From NCBI GenBank assembly GCA_910577555.1, contig CAJTLF010000009.1, forward strand, positions 14,401-78,400: a stretch of DNA of 64,000 bases, written 5' to 3'. Shown piece after piece: positions 1 to 8,192 of this stretch. Both the position numbers and the translations under genes were made by a program. The notes under the pieces were generated by a model that was not told where the DNA came from, did not search any database, and saw only the letters and a program-made list of their open reading frames with translations. Source of the DNA: an uncultured Christensenella sp. Lineage in GTDB: Bacteria > Bacillota > Clostridia > Christensenellales > Borkfalkiaceae. The number at the start of each line of letters is the position of its first letter. Position 1 is the stretch's first letter.

Positions 1-194
1 TCACCTGCGGCTAAAACCGCGCCCTGAATATAGTTGCCGTTTATGACGTAATACTCCCCGCTTTCCGTGACGAAGGTCTTTTTATTGGTTTTCTGCAACC
101 GGACGCCGTTGACCTGCAAGGACTTTTTACCCGTCCAAAAATTCTCTTCATAGACGATTTCGCCCAGCTTTTCGTGTTGAATTACTTCTCTCAT
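1..194 (-). CDS. Hypothetical protein, truncated by window edge
   Basis: Only the first 64 codons are visible; the gene continues beyond base 1. It starts with ATG at 194-192 behind a good Shine-Dalgarno (AAAGGAG, 6 bases before the ATG). The visible N-terminus begins MREVIQHEKLGEIVYEENFW and is a soluble, beta-rich-looking segment without signal peptide or membrane span. I do not recognise the family. It is preceded by a perfect-consensus promoter and an inverted repeat, so it is probably the first gene of a strongly expressed, perhaps regulated, transcript. Confidence 0.6.
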   Translation of the reverse strand, partial: MREVIQHEKLGEIVYEENFWTGKKSLQVNGVRLQKTNKKTFVTESGEYYVINGNYIQGAVLAAG

Positions 195-230
195 TTTTCT
201 CCTTTAAGGGGCGTGTTATTTTAATTTTTT

Positions 231-257
231 TTACGCACTTATTTTATAAGTGCGTAA
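231..257. repeat. Perfect 11-bp inverted repeat in 5' leader (operator or mRNA hairpin)
   Basis: Two 11-base arms, TTACGCACTTA and its reverse complement, flank a 5-base spacer. The repeat lies between the promoter at 286-314 and the ribosome site of the truncated gene. It has A residues rather than U on its downstream side for that transcript, so it is not an intrinsic terminator. A dimeric repressor operator just downstream of the start point, or an mRNA-stabilising hairpin, are the two likely roles. Confidence 0.6.
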
Positions 258-285
258 AGTGATACCCCTTTACTTATCGTAATTT

Positions 286-314
286 ATTATATCACGGCAA
301 GCACGGTTTGTCAA
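286..314 (-). promoter_or_regulatory. Consensus sigma-A promoter of truncated gene
   Basis: The -35 box TTGACA (314-309) and -10 box TATAAT (291-286) are both perfect and separated by exactly 17 bases. Transcription would start near 279 and run leftward through the inverted repeat at 231-257 into the truncated gene. Confidence 0.85.
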
Positions 315-329
315 TAATCAAAGTAAAAT

Positions 330-353
330 ACCCTTCGGTACTTACCGAAGGGT
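330..353 (-). terminator. Probable terminator of tRNA-Thr
   Basis: An 11-base inverted repeat (ACCCTTCGGTA and its complement) with a very short loop lies eight bases beyond the tRNA 3' end. Its downstream side for the leftward transcript is T-rich but interrupted (ATTTTACTTT). Confidence 0.6.
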
Positions 354-360
354 AAAAAAA

Positions 361-436
361 TGGAGCTACTGGCCGGACTTGAACCGGCGACCTGCTGATT
401 ACGAATCAGCTGCTCTACCAACTGAGCCACAGTAGC
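361..436 (-). tRNA. tRNA-Thr (anticodon CGT)
   Basis: A 76-base cloverleaf read leftward. The acceptor stem GCTACTG pairs with the 3' side, which ends in the discriminator T and an encoded CCA (363-361). The anticodon stem GCTGA/TCAGC encloses loop TTCGTAA, giving anticodon CGT, which reads the threonine codon ACG. The T arm contains the canonical GGTTCAAGTCC. It stands alone, with its own promoter and terminator. Confidence 0.95.
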
Positions 437-458
437 GAAACGCTTAATCGACTATATA

Positions 459-486
459 ATTATATCAAAAATAATTTATTTTGCAA
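459..486 (-). promoter_or_regulatory. Promoter of tRNA-Thr
   Basis: A TTGCAA (486-481) and a perfect TATAAT (464-459) are 16 bases apart. The start point would lie about 15-18 bases before the mature tRNA 5' end at 436. Confidence 0.6.
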
Positions 487-537
487 GCAATTTCAGGGGT
501 AAGTTTTAAATTTGTAAAAATCCAAATATAATATTAT

Positions 538-1218
538 ATGAAAATACGCGGACGGGAAGTTACTCCGTTTTTTATTTCCGTTATAGCCGCGATTGCGGTT
601 ACCGTGACCGCAATTATTTTCGCGGTTTCCTGCAACGGCGGAAAAATTAATTTTAAAGCGTCGTTTTATTTCGTATGCTACGCCGTAGCCGACAACTCGG
701 TTTCCGCAGGGTCTATTTCTACGGCGGTAACGAACTACGGCGGCGCGGGGTACGTTATCGAATACGATAATAAATTTTACGTGACCGTTTCCTGCTACTA
801 TGAAAAAACGGACGCGTACAGCGTTTGCGAAAGCCTGAAAAAGCGGCAGCTTGACTGTGAAGTGCTTGAAGTTATTACGGGCGATTACAGGCTCGAGACG
901 CCGTCTTCGGGCAACAGCGCACAGCTTTATCTGAATAATCTGAACGTGCTGTATTCCCTATCCACACTTGCATACGAATGCGCAAACGCCATAGACAGGG
1001 GCGATTACGGACAGACGCAGGTGCTCGGGGTTATTTCAAACGTGGAAAACGGACTGAAAAGCCTTTTAAACTCCAACCCCGACAACTGCTTTTCCCCTTC
1101 TGTTCGCGCGCTTATAGGCGACTGCGGAGCTATTAAAGACGGTTATATTTATTCGAAGGATTTACGCAGATTGCAAATTGCTATTGCCGACGCTATTATA
1201 AACGCAAAATTGTATTAA
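538..1218 (+). CDS. Exported or membrane-anchored SPOR-like protein
   Basis: 226 residues. An N-terminal hydrophobic segment (about residues 10-31) is a signal peptide or anchor. A lipobox is possible at the VSC near residue 31 but is not convincing. Residues about 40-115 have the beta-alpha-beta pattern of SPOR peptidoglycan-binding repeats (FYFVCYAVAD... GGAGYVIEYDNKFYVTVSCYY), and the rest is predicted helical. The ATG has no Shine-Dalgarno; a perfect TATAAT lies only 5 bases before it (527-532), which suggests a leaderless mRNA. The next gene, a polysaccharide deacetylase, follows almost at once, so a cell-wall or spore-cortex role is plausible. The SPOR assignment is an inference from sequence pattern. 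Confidence 0.6.
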   Translation: MKIRGREVTPFFISVIAAIAVTVTAIIFAVSCNGGKINFKASFYFVCYAVADNSVSAGSISTAVTNYGGAGYVIEYDNKFYVTVSCYYEKTDAYSVCESLKKRQLDCEVLEVITGDYRLETPSSGNSAQLYLNNLNVLYSLSTLAYECANAIDRGDYGQTQVLGVISNVENGLKSLLNSNPDNCFSPSVRALIGDCGAIKDGYIYSKDLRRLQIAIADAIINAKLY

Positions 1219-1245
1219 TTGGAAAATTTTGCGCAAATTAATCGT

Positions 1246-1989
1246 ATGAACAGGAACTTTACGGCGATTTGCGCAACCTTTCTGACTTTGGCAATTCTGA
1301 TTGCATTTTTAGGCGGGATTTCTATAAACGGCAACGGTGCGGCTTTTGCTTCAAGCCGTTCCGTTTACGATACCGCAGTAGACAGCGTTGACGGCGGAAA
1401 CGACGGGCGGGTTACGAATAAAGTGATTTACCTTACTTTCGACGACGGTCCGAGCGACAGGGTAACGCCTAAAATACTGGACGTTTTAAAGGAAGAAAAA
1501 GTTCCCGCCACCTTTTTTATTATAGGCAAGCACGCGGAAACGCGCAAATATCTGTTGCGCAGGGAAATTAACGAAGGTCATACCGTTGCGGTACACTCCT
1601 ATTCGCACATATATAACGACATATATTCTTCGCCCGAAAAACTGATTGAAGACATTGACAAGTGCAACGAAGTAATCAAGGGGGCGACGGGCAGACCTTC
1701 TGCAATTTACCGTTTCCCCGGGGGAAGCTTCGGACTGTCGCAACGGCTTATAAACGCGGTGACCGAGCACGGACTGAGATACGTGGACTGGAATGCGTCC
1801 ACACGCGACGCGGAGTTTACAGACCCCACGCCCGAGCAGATTGTTTCCGCTTCGATAACTACCGCCGCTAATCCCGAAAGGATTGTTTTGCTTGCACACG
1901 ACTCCACTACCAAAACGGCGACCGCGCAGGCTTTGAAAGGTATAATCCGCCACTATAAGGAACTGAATTACACGTTTGCTTCTTTCTGA
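1246..1989 (+). CDS. Polysaccharide deacetylase (CE4/NodB family)
   Basis: 247 residues from ATG 1246; a TTG at 1219 would add nine residues, but neither start has a clear SD. Residues about 5-26 form a signal peptide. The NodB domain shows motif 1 TFDDGP (about 64-69), the metal-binding motif 2 HSYSH (about 117-121), motif 3 RFPGGSFG and the late LLAHDS histidine motif. Members remove N- or O-acetyl groups from peptidoglycan or related glycans outside the cell; sporulation members such as PdaA/PdaB act in cortex formation. Here the neighbour is a SPOR-like protein, which fits envelope work. The exact substrate cannot be told from sequence. Confidence 0.88.
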   Translation: MNRNFTAICATFLTLAILIAFLGGISINGNGAAFASSRSVYDTAVDSVDGGNDGRVTNKVIYLTFDDGPSDRVTPKILDVLKEEKVPATFFIIGKHAETRKYLLRREINEGHTVAVHSYSHIYNDIYSSPEKLIEDIDKCNEVIKGATGRPSAIYRFPGGSFGLSQRLINAVTEHGLRYVDWNASTRDAEFTDPTPEQIVSASITTAANPERIVLLAHDSTTKTATAQALKGIIRHYKELNYTFASF

Positions 1990-1996
1990 TTTATAT

Positions 1997-2040
1997 AAAA
2001 ACCGCCCGCCCCGAAATTAATTTCGGGGCGGGCGGTTTTT
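1997..2040. terminator. Bidirectional terminator between deacetylase and pyrE
   Basis: A very strong G+C-rich hairpin (arms about 16 bases, from AAAACCGCCCGCCCC at the left) has T residues on the right and A residues on the left. It can therefore end both the rightward deacetylase transcript and the leftward pyr operon. Confidence 0.85.
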
Positions 2041-2043
2041 GTT

Positions 2044-2700
2044 TTATTCTACGCCGTACTGCTTACGGTATTCTTTCATTTTTCCGAGATATTCTTTGCC
2101 TTCTATAATTCCGTTTTCGATTGCGTCGATTATATCCGCCATAGTAACTATCGAATAGACTTTTACGCCGAATTCTTTATACACTTCCTGCACGGCGGAA
2201 AGATTGCTTTCAAGCCCGCGTTCCATTCTGTCTACGGAAATTACCATACCCGCGATTTCCACGTCGGCGCTTGCCTTTAACTTGGGTAACAGCTCGCGGA
2301 GTGCCTTGCCCGAAGTCATTACGTCTTCTATTATGATTACTTTTTCCCCGTTCGAAAGCTGTTTACCTACGAAGAGACCGCCTTCGCCGTGGTCTTTTAC
2401 TTCCTTTCTGTCGAAGCAATAATCAAGGTCTATGCCGTGCTTATTGTAAAGCGAAACCGCCGTGGTTACTGCAAGGGGTATACCCTTATAGGCAGGTCCG
2501 ACAAGCGTATCGGCTTTTATGCCGTTATCGGCTATGCATTGCGCGTAATACTCGCCGAGCTTAGACAACTGCGCGCCCGATTTATAGTTGCCCGTGTTTA
2601 TGAAATAGGGAGCTTTTCTTCCGCTTTTTAAAGTAAATTCGCCGAATTTAAGCACGCCGTTTTCAACCATAAATTTTATGAATTGCTGTTTGTAAGTCAT
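2044..2700 (-). CDS. pyrE: Orotate phosphoribosyltransferase
   Basis: 218 residues, normal length. It transfers the phosphoribosyl group of PRPP to orotate, giving OMP. The PRPP-binding loop is clear (VIIIEDVMTSGKAL, about residues 121-134), as are the N-terminal substrate region FTLKSGRKAPYFINTG and GPAYKGIPLA. The ATG is preceded by AAAGGAG at a good distance. It is the last gene of the pyrimidine operon, 55 bases after pyrD, and is followed by the shared terminator. Confidence 0.96.
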   Translation of the reverse strand: MTYKQQFIKFMVENGVLKFGEFTLKSGRKAPYFINTGNYKSGAQLSKLGEYYAQCIADNGIKADTLVGPAYKGIPLAVTTAVSLYNKHGIDLDYCFDRKEVKDHGEGGLFVGKQLSNGEKVIIIEDVMTSGKALRELLPKLKASADVEIAGMVISVDRMERGLESNLSAVQEVYKEFGVKVYSIVTMADIIDAIENGIIEGKEYLGKMKEYRKQYGVE

Positions 2701-2755
2701 AATATAAACTCCTTTTAAAGTGAATTGCCCCGCATATATGCCTTAATTAACGCGG

Positions 2756-3667
2756 TCAGCCCATATTCACCGTATCTACTATTTCGTTTACCGATTTGAT
2801 TTCGTGCGCGTCGAGCCACGAGTTCATTTCGCTAATTATCCGCGGCATTGCGTAAGGGTCTGCAAAGTTTGCCGTACCAACCTGCACTGCCTTTGCGCCC
2901 GCCATCATAAACTCGATTGCGTCTTCGCCCGTCATTATTCCGCCCATACCGATAACGGGTACTTTGACCGCGTGCGCCGCTTCGTATACCATTCTCACGG
3001 CTATGGGCTTGATGCCCGCACCCGAAACGCCGCCCGTTTTGTTGGCGATAACGGGTTTTCTCCTTTCAATATCGATGACAATACCCGTAAAGGTATTAAC
3101 GAGCGAAATACAGTCTGCACCGCCCCGTTCCGCCGCCTGCGCGTTGATTGGAATACTTTCAACGTTGGGGGAAAGTTTCACTATAAGCGGAGTGCGTTTA
3201 AGTCCGCTTTTAGCGACGGAGCTTACCTGTTCAATCGTCTGCGGTTTGATACCGAACGCCATACCGCCCGCCTTAACGTTGGGGCAGGAAATATTGAGCT
3301 CGACCATATCCACAAGCCCGTCGAGCTTTTTGCAAATTGCACCGTACTCGTCCAAATCTTTACCCGCGACGTTGGCGATTACGACGACTCCCTTTTCTCT
3401 TAAAAAAGGCAAATCGTATTCGATAAAGTGGTCGACGCCGGGGTTCTGCAAGCCGACTGCGTTTAAAATCACACTCGTGCCTTCCGCAATTCTTGGCACG
3501 GGATTGCCGAGCCGCAACTCCAAAGTCATACCTTTGGTACTTATCCCGCCTATCTGCGAAATATCGTACAGCTCGTTAAATTCCCTGCCGAAGCCGTAAG
3601 TTCCGCTTGCCGCGATTACGGGATTTTTAAATTTGACTCCGCAGAGTTCTACTCTTAAATCAGACAT
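2756..3667 (-). CDS. pyrD: Dihydroorotate dehydrogenase B, catalytic subunit
   Basis: 303 residues. The FMN-dependent barrel oxidises dihydroorotate to orotate and passes electrons to PyrK. Family signatures are NISCPNVKAGG (about residue 124), including the class 1 catalytic cysteine, KLSPNV, NTFTGIVID and the FMN-phosphate region GMGGIMTGEDAIEFMMAGA. A class 1B enzyme (NAD+-linked) is supported by pyrK in the same operon. Its start overlaps the upstream membrane-protein gene by 8 bases. Confidence 0.96.
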   Translation of the reverse strand: MSDLRVELCGVKFKNPVIAASGTYGFGREFNELYDISQIGGISTKGMTLELRLGNPVPRIAEGTSVILNAVGLQNPGVDHFIEYDLPFLREKGVVVIANVAGKDLDEYGAICKKLDGLVDMVELNISCPNVKAGGMAFGIKPQTIEQVSSVAKSGLKRTPLIVKLSPNVESIPINAQAAERGGADCISLVNTFTGIVIDIERRKPVIANKTGGVSGAGIKPIAVRMVYEAAHAVKVPVIGMGGIMTGEDAIEFMMAGAKAVQVGTANFADPYAMPRIISEMNSWLDAHEIKSVNEIVDTVNMG

Positions 3668-4133
3668 GATTTTGCTCCATAAAAGCCGTTTGCTCGGCTT
3701 TTAATTGGGTAATTCTTGCGCACACGTTACGAATTTCCCTAACGAAATTAATTTTTACCATTTTACCGTGGACGAAAACTTTGAGTTTGCCGAAACCGTA
3801 ATCGATTAAAGCGAACGGCTTAGTGAACTCTACTCTCTCTATTTCCACGGGTTCGCAATCGAAAGTCGGAAAGTGCAAAATACCTTTTTCCGCGTCGAAA
3901 GTGACGATAATTTTAGGCACTCTGCTTATCAAAACTATATCGATTATACAGGCAACGACCATAACCGCGCCGAAAGCCAACATCCAAACGCCGTTAAACA
4001 TACCGTCGACGGAATGCCCTACCGACGTAACGAGTACAATTAAACCGCCCGTTGCCAAGGCCGAAAAAATACCGAAAAGCACCCAATAAACCGGAAGAAA
4101 GGTATCGTATCTTTTCGCCACGACTTCGTTCAT
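3660..4133 (-). CDS. Unknown two-span membrane protein inside the pyr operon
   Basis: 157 residues. Two hydrophobic spans (about residues 14-38 and 47-69) are followed by a soluble, beta-rich C-terminal domain rich in V/I/F alternation, with no catalytic motif I recognise. The topology resembles small PH-like or YcxB-like membrane proteins. Its ATG overlaps the pyrK stop by one base (TAATG), and its stop overlaps the pyrD start by 8 bases, so it is translationally embedded in the pyrimidine operon. A link to pyrimidine synthesis or to uracil/orotate handling at the membrane is possible only by context. Confidence 0.65.
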   Translation of the reverse strand: MNEVVAKRYDTFLPVYWVLFGIFSALATGGLIVLVTSVGHSVDGMFNGVWMLAFGAVMVVACIIDIVLISRVPKIIVTFDAEKGILHFPTFDCEPVEIERVEFTKPFALIDYGFGKLKVFVHGKMVKINFVREIRNVCARITQLKAEQTAFMEQNHV

Positions 4134-4894
4134 TATAGCACCACCTTATTTATTTCAAACACGGGACCGTCTTTACACACCCTTGCGTTTTTACCGTCGG
4201 AAGTTTTGCACGCGCACACCAGACACGCGCCTATACCGCAACCCATCCGCTCTTCCAAAGATACGAAGCAGGGAATTTTATTGCCCCTTTCCGAAAGGCG
4301 TTCCTTTAAAATTCTGAGCATAATCGGCGGTCCGCAGGCAATTATCGCGTCCGCATTTATTTTATCCGCGTCCGCAAGATAAGCGTCGACCGCGTTACCC
4401 TTTAAACCAATACTTCCGTCGTCCGTGGTTACGGTGAGTTTCCCGACTTTTTCAAATTCTTCCGTCAAACAAGCCGCTTTGGCGTTGCGGAAGCCTATAT
4501 AGGAATAAAATTCCTTACCCGTATTTTCGCGAACTGTTGCAATGAGCGGGAACACTCCCACTCCGCCGCCGACGACGGCTACTTTTTTATACTTAGATAA
4601 ATCGAAGTAATTGCCGAGCGGCAACAAAACCTTTAATTTATCGCCCGCCTTTGCCTCGGTGAGCCGTTGCGTTCCCTTGCCCTTTACCTGATAACAAACG
4701 CTTAAGTCGTTACCTTCGGTTATGCACACGCCCAACGGACGGCGCAACAAGAGCGCGTCGTTACCCGTTGCGAGATTGACGAACTGACCGCCGTGCAATT
4801 GCCCCGCGCTTTCGGGCAGGGTGAGCGTAATCATATAAACGCTTTCGGCAATTTCGCGGTTATCCTTTACCGTTGAAAGCAAGTCTTTAATCAT
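4133..4894 (-). CDS. pyrK: Dihydroorotate dehydrogenase B, electron-transfer subunit
   Basis: 253 residues. It carries FAD and a [2Fe-2S] cluster and moves electrons from PyrD to NAD+. An FAD domain (RRPLGVC, about 69-75) is followed by an NAD-binding region with GGGVGVFPL, then the cluster-binding C-terminus with four cysteines (ERMGCGIGACLVCAC, then VCKDGPVF). ATG 4894 overlaps the pyrF stop as ATGA with AGGGG upstream. A longer frame reaching back to 4948 lies within pyrF and was not chosen. Confidence 0.94.
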   Translation of the reverse strand: MIKDLLSTVKDNREIAESVYMITLTLPESAGQLHGGQFVNLATGNDALLLRRPLGVCITEGNDLSVCYQVKGKGTQRLTEAKAGDKLKVLLPLGNYFDLSKYKKVAVVGGGVGVFPLIATVRENTGKEFYSYIGFRNAKAACLTEEFEKVGKLTVTTDDGSIGLKGNAVDAYLADADKINADAIIACGPPIMLRILKERLSERGNKIPCFVSLEERMGCGIGACLVCACKTSDGKNARVCKDGPVFEINKVVL

Positions 4895-5808
4895 TTTAAT
4901 TTCATTTCCCCTATTACGCCCGACAAATCCTGTTGCATATCGATACACGCCGCGCGAGCCGCTTCGGCGTAATTCATTCCGCGGTAGCGGGCGTCTTTAT
5001 AGGCGCAGATTATGCCGCGCGAAGAGTTTACCACGCCGCCCAGACCCTTTTTATCGAAACAGACTTTAAGCATCTGCGCACTGCCGCCCTGCGCTCCGTA
5101 ACCGGGGATTAAAAAGAAGGTATTCGGGAGCTGAGCGCGAAGTCTTTCTGCTTCTTCGGGGTGGGTTGCGCCCACGACCGCGCCTACTTCCGAATAGCCG
5201 TACTTGCCCACGCTGTCCTTACCCCATTCGGAGACGAGTTCGCCCATTTGTTCGTATATGTATTTACCGTTTTCGAGCTTTAAATTCTGCAATTCGCCGC
5301 TTGACGGATTGGAAGTTTTTACGAGAACGAAAATGGATTTATCGTATTTTTTTATATCGTCCACGAAAGGCTTTATGCCGTCGTAGCCCAGATAGCCGTT
5401 TACCGTGAGCATATCTGCGGCAAACGCTCTCAATTGCTTGCCGTTCAAATCCGTTTTACCGAGATAAGCGGTAGAATAGCAACCCGCGGTAGAACCTATA
5501 TCGTTGCGCTTACAGTCTGCAATTACGACGAGCCCCCTGCCTTTCGCGTAATTCACAGTATATTCGAACGCCTGCAATCCCGCGTGACCGTACGCTTCGT
5601 AATAGGCAATCTGAACCTTTACCGACGGGACGATATCGCACACCTTGTCGATAATATTCATATTAAATTCGGCTATCGCTTCCGCCGCGCTTTCGAAAGT
5701 GGTTACGCCCTTCTTCATTTCGTCCGGAAGGTAACCGAAGGAAGTGTCAAGTCCGACACAGGTCGGATTCTGTAAATCTACTATTTTTTCAATCAACTTA
5801 TCAATCAT
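4891..5808 (-). CDS. pyrF: Orotidine 5'-phosphate decarboxylase (type 2)
   Basis: 305 residues, the length of the longer type-2 enzymes. It converts OMP to UMP, the last step of de novo synthesis. The catalytic Asp-x-Lys cluster is visible in ADCKRNDIGSTA (about residue 98). An N-terminal CVGLDTSFGYLP and a C-terminal LIPGYGAQGG phosphate-binding segment agree. AAGGTGA lies before the ATG. It sits 9 bases after pyrC and overlaps pyrK by 4. Confidence 0.95.
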   Translation of the reverse strand: MIDKLIEKIVDLQNPTCVGLDTSFGYLPDEMKKGVTTFESAAEAIAEFNMNIIDKVCDIVPSVKVQIAYYEAYGHAGLQAFEYTVNYAKGRGLVVIADCKRNDIGSTAGCYSTAYLGKTDLNGKQLRAFAADMLTVNGYLGYDGIKPFVDDIKKYDKSIFVLVKTSNPSSGELQNLKLENGKYIYEQMGELVSEWGKDSVGKYGYSEVGAVVGATHPEEAERLRAQLPNTFFLIPGYGAQGGSAQMLKVCFDKKGLGGVVNSSRGIICAYKDARYRGMNYAEAARAACIDMQQDLSGVIGEMKLK

Positions 5809-5817
5809 ATCTTCACC

Positions 5818-7083
5818 TTACGCTTTATATTTTATTGCTCCGTCTACGAGCGTATATTTTATAGCTCCGTAAACTTCAAAGCCCTTGAACGGCGTGTTTT
5901 TACCTTTTGACAGGAACTTGGCGGGGTCTATCACATACTTTTCCGCAAAGTCGGCAATTACCAAATCGGCGGGCGCGCCTTCTTCTATTACACCGCCTTC
6001 GAGCCCGAGAATTTTTGCGGGAGACGAACTCATTCTGTCCATAAGCTCGCACAAGCTCATTACGCCCGATTTTACGAGATAGGTATAACTTAATGCAAAG
6101 CTCGTTTCTATGCCGCTTATACCGAACGCCGCCAGATTGTATTCGACCTGCTTGTCCTTTAACGAATGGGGTGCGTGGTCGGTAACTATACAGTCGAGCG
6201 TTCCGTCTTTAAGTCCCGCGATTATCGCGTTTTTGTCCTTTTCTTCGCGCACGGGCGGGTTGACCTTGGTATCCGTGTCGTAGCCCGTGATTATATCGTC
6301 GGTCAATATAAAGTAGTGCGGGCACGTTTCCGCAGTTACTTTTACCCCGCGGGCTTTGGCGTTTCTGATAATTTCCACGCCGCTGTACGTGGATACGTGG
6401 CAGATATGCACGGGTATGCCCAGACTTTCAGAAAGCGCTATATCGCGGGCAATCATTATATCTTCCGCGGCGCGGGGCGAGCCTTTAAGTCCCGTTAGCG
6501 TGGAATTGTAACCTTCGTTCACAACTCCGCCGTCTACGAGCGACTTATCTTCGCAGTGGCACAGACATCTGAGACCGAAGTCGGCGGCGTATTCCATTGC
6601 AAGGCGCATAATGAGAGAATTATCCACCGATTTGCCGTCGTCGCTGAGCGCGACCACGCCCGCAGCCTTCATTTTGCCGATATCCGGAAGACTTTCGCCC
6701 TGCTGACCCTTGGTAATCGCGCCTATCGGATGAATTTTACATAAATTCACTTCCTGTGCGCGGTGTTTAATATACGACGCGACCACGGCGTTATCGCATA
6801 CGGGGTTGGTGTTCGGCATACAGCAGACCTGCGTAACGCCCCCCTTTACCGCCGCTTTTGAGCCGCTTTCAATATCTTCCTTGCCTTCGAAGCCGGGTTC
6901 GCGAAGATGTACGTGCATATCGATTAATCCCGCAAGCACGTGTTTGCCGCTCGCGTCTATCGCCTTGCAATTTTCTTCTATTTTTGATGCGATTTTGGCG
7001 ATTTTACCGTTTTCAACGAGCAAATCCGCTTTAATTTCGCCTTTTTCGGTTACTACCGTGCCGTTTTTTACGAGAAGTTTCAT
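5818..7083 (-). CDS. pyrC: Dihydroorotase
   Basis: 421 residues, class I amidohydrolase. It cyclises carbamoyl-aspartate to dihydroorotate. The metal-binding [10 protein letters not shown] (about 57-66), the conserved CMPNTNP, later metal histidines in CHCEDKSL and HICHVST, and the metal aspartate in VTDHAPH are all present. The ATG overlaps the pyrB stop by 4 bases, so the two are translationally coupled. Confidence 0.96.
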   Translation of the reverse strand: MKLLVKNGTVVTEKGEIKADLLVENGKIAKIASKIEENCKAIDASGKHVLAGLIDMHVHLREPGFEGKEDIESGSKAAVKGGVTQVCCMPNTNPVCDNAVVASYIKHRAQEVNLCKIHPIGAITKGQQGESLPDIGKMKAAGVVALSDDGKSVDNSLIMRLAMEYAADFGLRCLCHCEDKSLVDGGVVNEGYNSTLTGLKGSPRAAEDIMIARDIALSESLGIPVHICHVSTYSGVEIIRNAKARGVKVTAETCPHYFILTDDIITGYDTDTKVNPPVREEKDKNAIIAGLKDGTLDCIVTDHAPHSLKDKQVEYNLAAFGISGIETSFALSYTYLVKSGVMSLCELMDRMSSSPAKILGLEGGVIEEGAPADLVIADFAEKYVIDPAKFLSKGKNTPFKGFEVYGAIKYTLVDGAIKYKA

Positions 7084-8009
7084 AAGCGTTTCTCCCTGTA
7101 TTCGCCGAGAAGTTTCAAAAGAGCCATTCTTACGGCGACGCCGTTTTTAACCTGTTCTAAGATGAGACTCTTTTCGCCATCGATTACCTGCGGCGAAAGC
7201 TCTACGCCCCTGTTCACAGGACCCGGATGAAGAACGATTGCGTCCTTTTTGGCGTATTTAAGCGTCGCGTCGTTCACGCCGTAATATTTTGCATATTCCG
7301 AAAGCGACGGAAAAAGTCCGCCGTGCTGGCGTTCGAGCTGTATTCTGAGCCCCATTACCGCGTCCGCGCCGTCGAGAGCCTGTTCGCGGGATTTTGCGAC
7401 GCGCGCACCCAGCTTTTCTATTTCCTTGGGTATCATGGTTGCAGGCGCGTACATATGCACTTCCGCGCCCAGCTTCGTTAGCGCGAAAAGATTGCTCATT
7501 GCAACGCGGCTGTGCTTTATATCGCCTAAAATAGCTACCTTAAGCCCCTTAACCTTGCCGAGCTTTTCGCGCATGGTGAATATATCGAGCAACGCCTGCG
7601 TGGGATGCTCGTGCATTCCGTCGCCGCCGTTAAGAACGCTTGCCCTTACGTGTTCGGCAAGAAGCTTGGGCGCGCCCGCCATAGGGTGGCGGATTACGAC
7701 GAAATCTATATTCATTGCGTCGAGCGTTTCGCCCGTATCGATGAGCGTTTCGCCCTTCTGCACCGAGCTTGTGGCGACAGAAATATTTACTTCGCTTGCG
7801 CCGAGATATTTTGCCGCCAGCTCGAACGACGAGCGGGTGCGCGTGCTGTTTTCGTAAAAGAGCGTTACGAGCGCTTTGCCGCGCAACAAATCCGAATGCT
7901 TGCAATCCGAATCGAGAAGTTTTTTCATCTCTGCGGCGGTATCTAAAATTTCATAAATTTCTTCCGCAGAGCAGTCCTTTAAACCGAGTAAATCTTTCCG
8001 TTTAAGCAT
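7080..8009 (-). CDS. pyrB: Aspartate carbamoyltransferase, catalytic subunit
   Basis: 309 residues. It joins carbamoyl phosphate and aspartate, the committed step. The carbamoyl-phosphate motif [11 protein letters not shown] (about 53-63), the [11 protein letters not shown] motif and the late [10 protein letters not shown] are intact. No pyrI regulatory gene follows; pyrC overlaps directly. AAGG lies 9 bases before the ATG. It is the first structural gene, about 130 bases after the promoter, behind an attenuator-like leader. Confidence 0.96.
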   Translation of the reverse strand: MLKRKDLLGLKDCSAEEIYEILDTAAEMKKLLDSDCKHSDLLRGKALVTLFYENSTRTRSSFELAAKYLGASEVNISVATSSVQKGETLIDTGETLDAMNIDFVVIRHPMAGAPKLLAEHVRASVLNGGDGMHEHPTQALLDIFTMREKLGKVKGLKVAILGDIKHSRVAMSNLFALTKLGAEVHMYAPATMIPKEIEKLGARVAKSREQALDGADAVMGLRIQLERQHGGLFPSLSEYAKYYGVNDATLKYAKKDAIVLHPGPVNRGVELSPQVIDGEKSLILEQVKNGVAVRMALLKLLGEYREKRL

Positions 8010-8037
8010 AAATGTCTACCTTGATATTTTTTGACAG

Positions 8038-8083
8038 AAAAAAAGCGGCTGGACGCTATCTTTCCAAATAGCGTCTTTACCGC
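8038..8083 (-). terminator. Leader terminator (attenuator) of the pyr operon
   Basis: In the leader RNA an 8-bp inner stem (GACGCTAT at 8075-8068 with ATAGCGTC at 8059-8052) and an outer GCGG/CCGC stem (8083-8080 with 8048-8045) are followed by seven T residues (8044-8038). This is a complete intrinsic terminator placed before pyrB, so it must be regulated or leaky. The stop codon of the leader ORF lies inside its 5' half. Confidence 0.8.
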
Positions 8084-8118
8084 GCGTTCGTAAAATTATT
8101 GAAAATATTCAAAAGCAT
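8077..8118 (-). CDS. Putative 13-residue pyr leader peptide
   Basis: The peptide reads MLLNIFNNFTNAR. Its ATG has a good ribosome site (AGGA, 8 bases upstream). The coding stretch is U-rich (four UUUU or UUU runs), and its TAA (8079-8077) sits between the outer and inner stems of the leader terminator. A ribosome finishing here would cover the 5' arm of the inner stem. This is the arrangement of the E. coli pyrBI leader, where UTP-dependent pausing couples translation to antitermination. No PyrR-binding consensus was seen. That it works this way is an inference. Confidence 0.55.
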   Translation of the reverse strand: MLLNIFNNFTNAR

Positions 8119-8147
8119 CTTTTTAATCCTGCCGTAGATTTAAAAAG

Positions 8148-8176
8148 AGTATACCACAGTTATTTAATAAAGTAAA
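8148..8176 (-). promoter_or_regulatory. Promoter of the pyr operon
   Basis: TTTACT (8176-8171) and TATACT (8153-8148) are 17 bases apart. The start point would be near 8141, giving a leader of about 130 bases that holds the leader ORF and terminator. Confidence 0.75.
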
Positions 8177-8192
8177 GCGTATAAAATAAATA

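Noticed and set aside
4895..4948. Longer pyrK start at 4948
   Set aside because: It lies inside pyrF; the ATGA overlap at 4894 with AGGGG upstream is the standard coupled start.
8010..8147. PyrR-binding RNA in the pyr leader
   Set aside because: The conserved PyrR loop sequence was looked for and not found.
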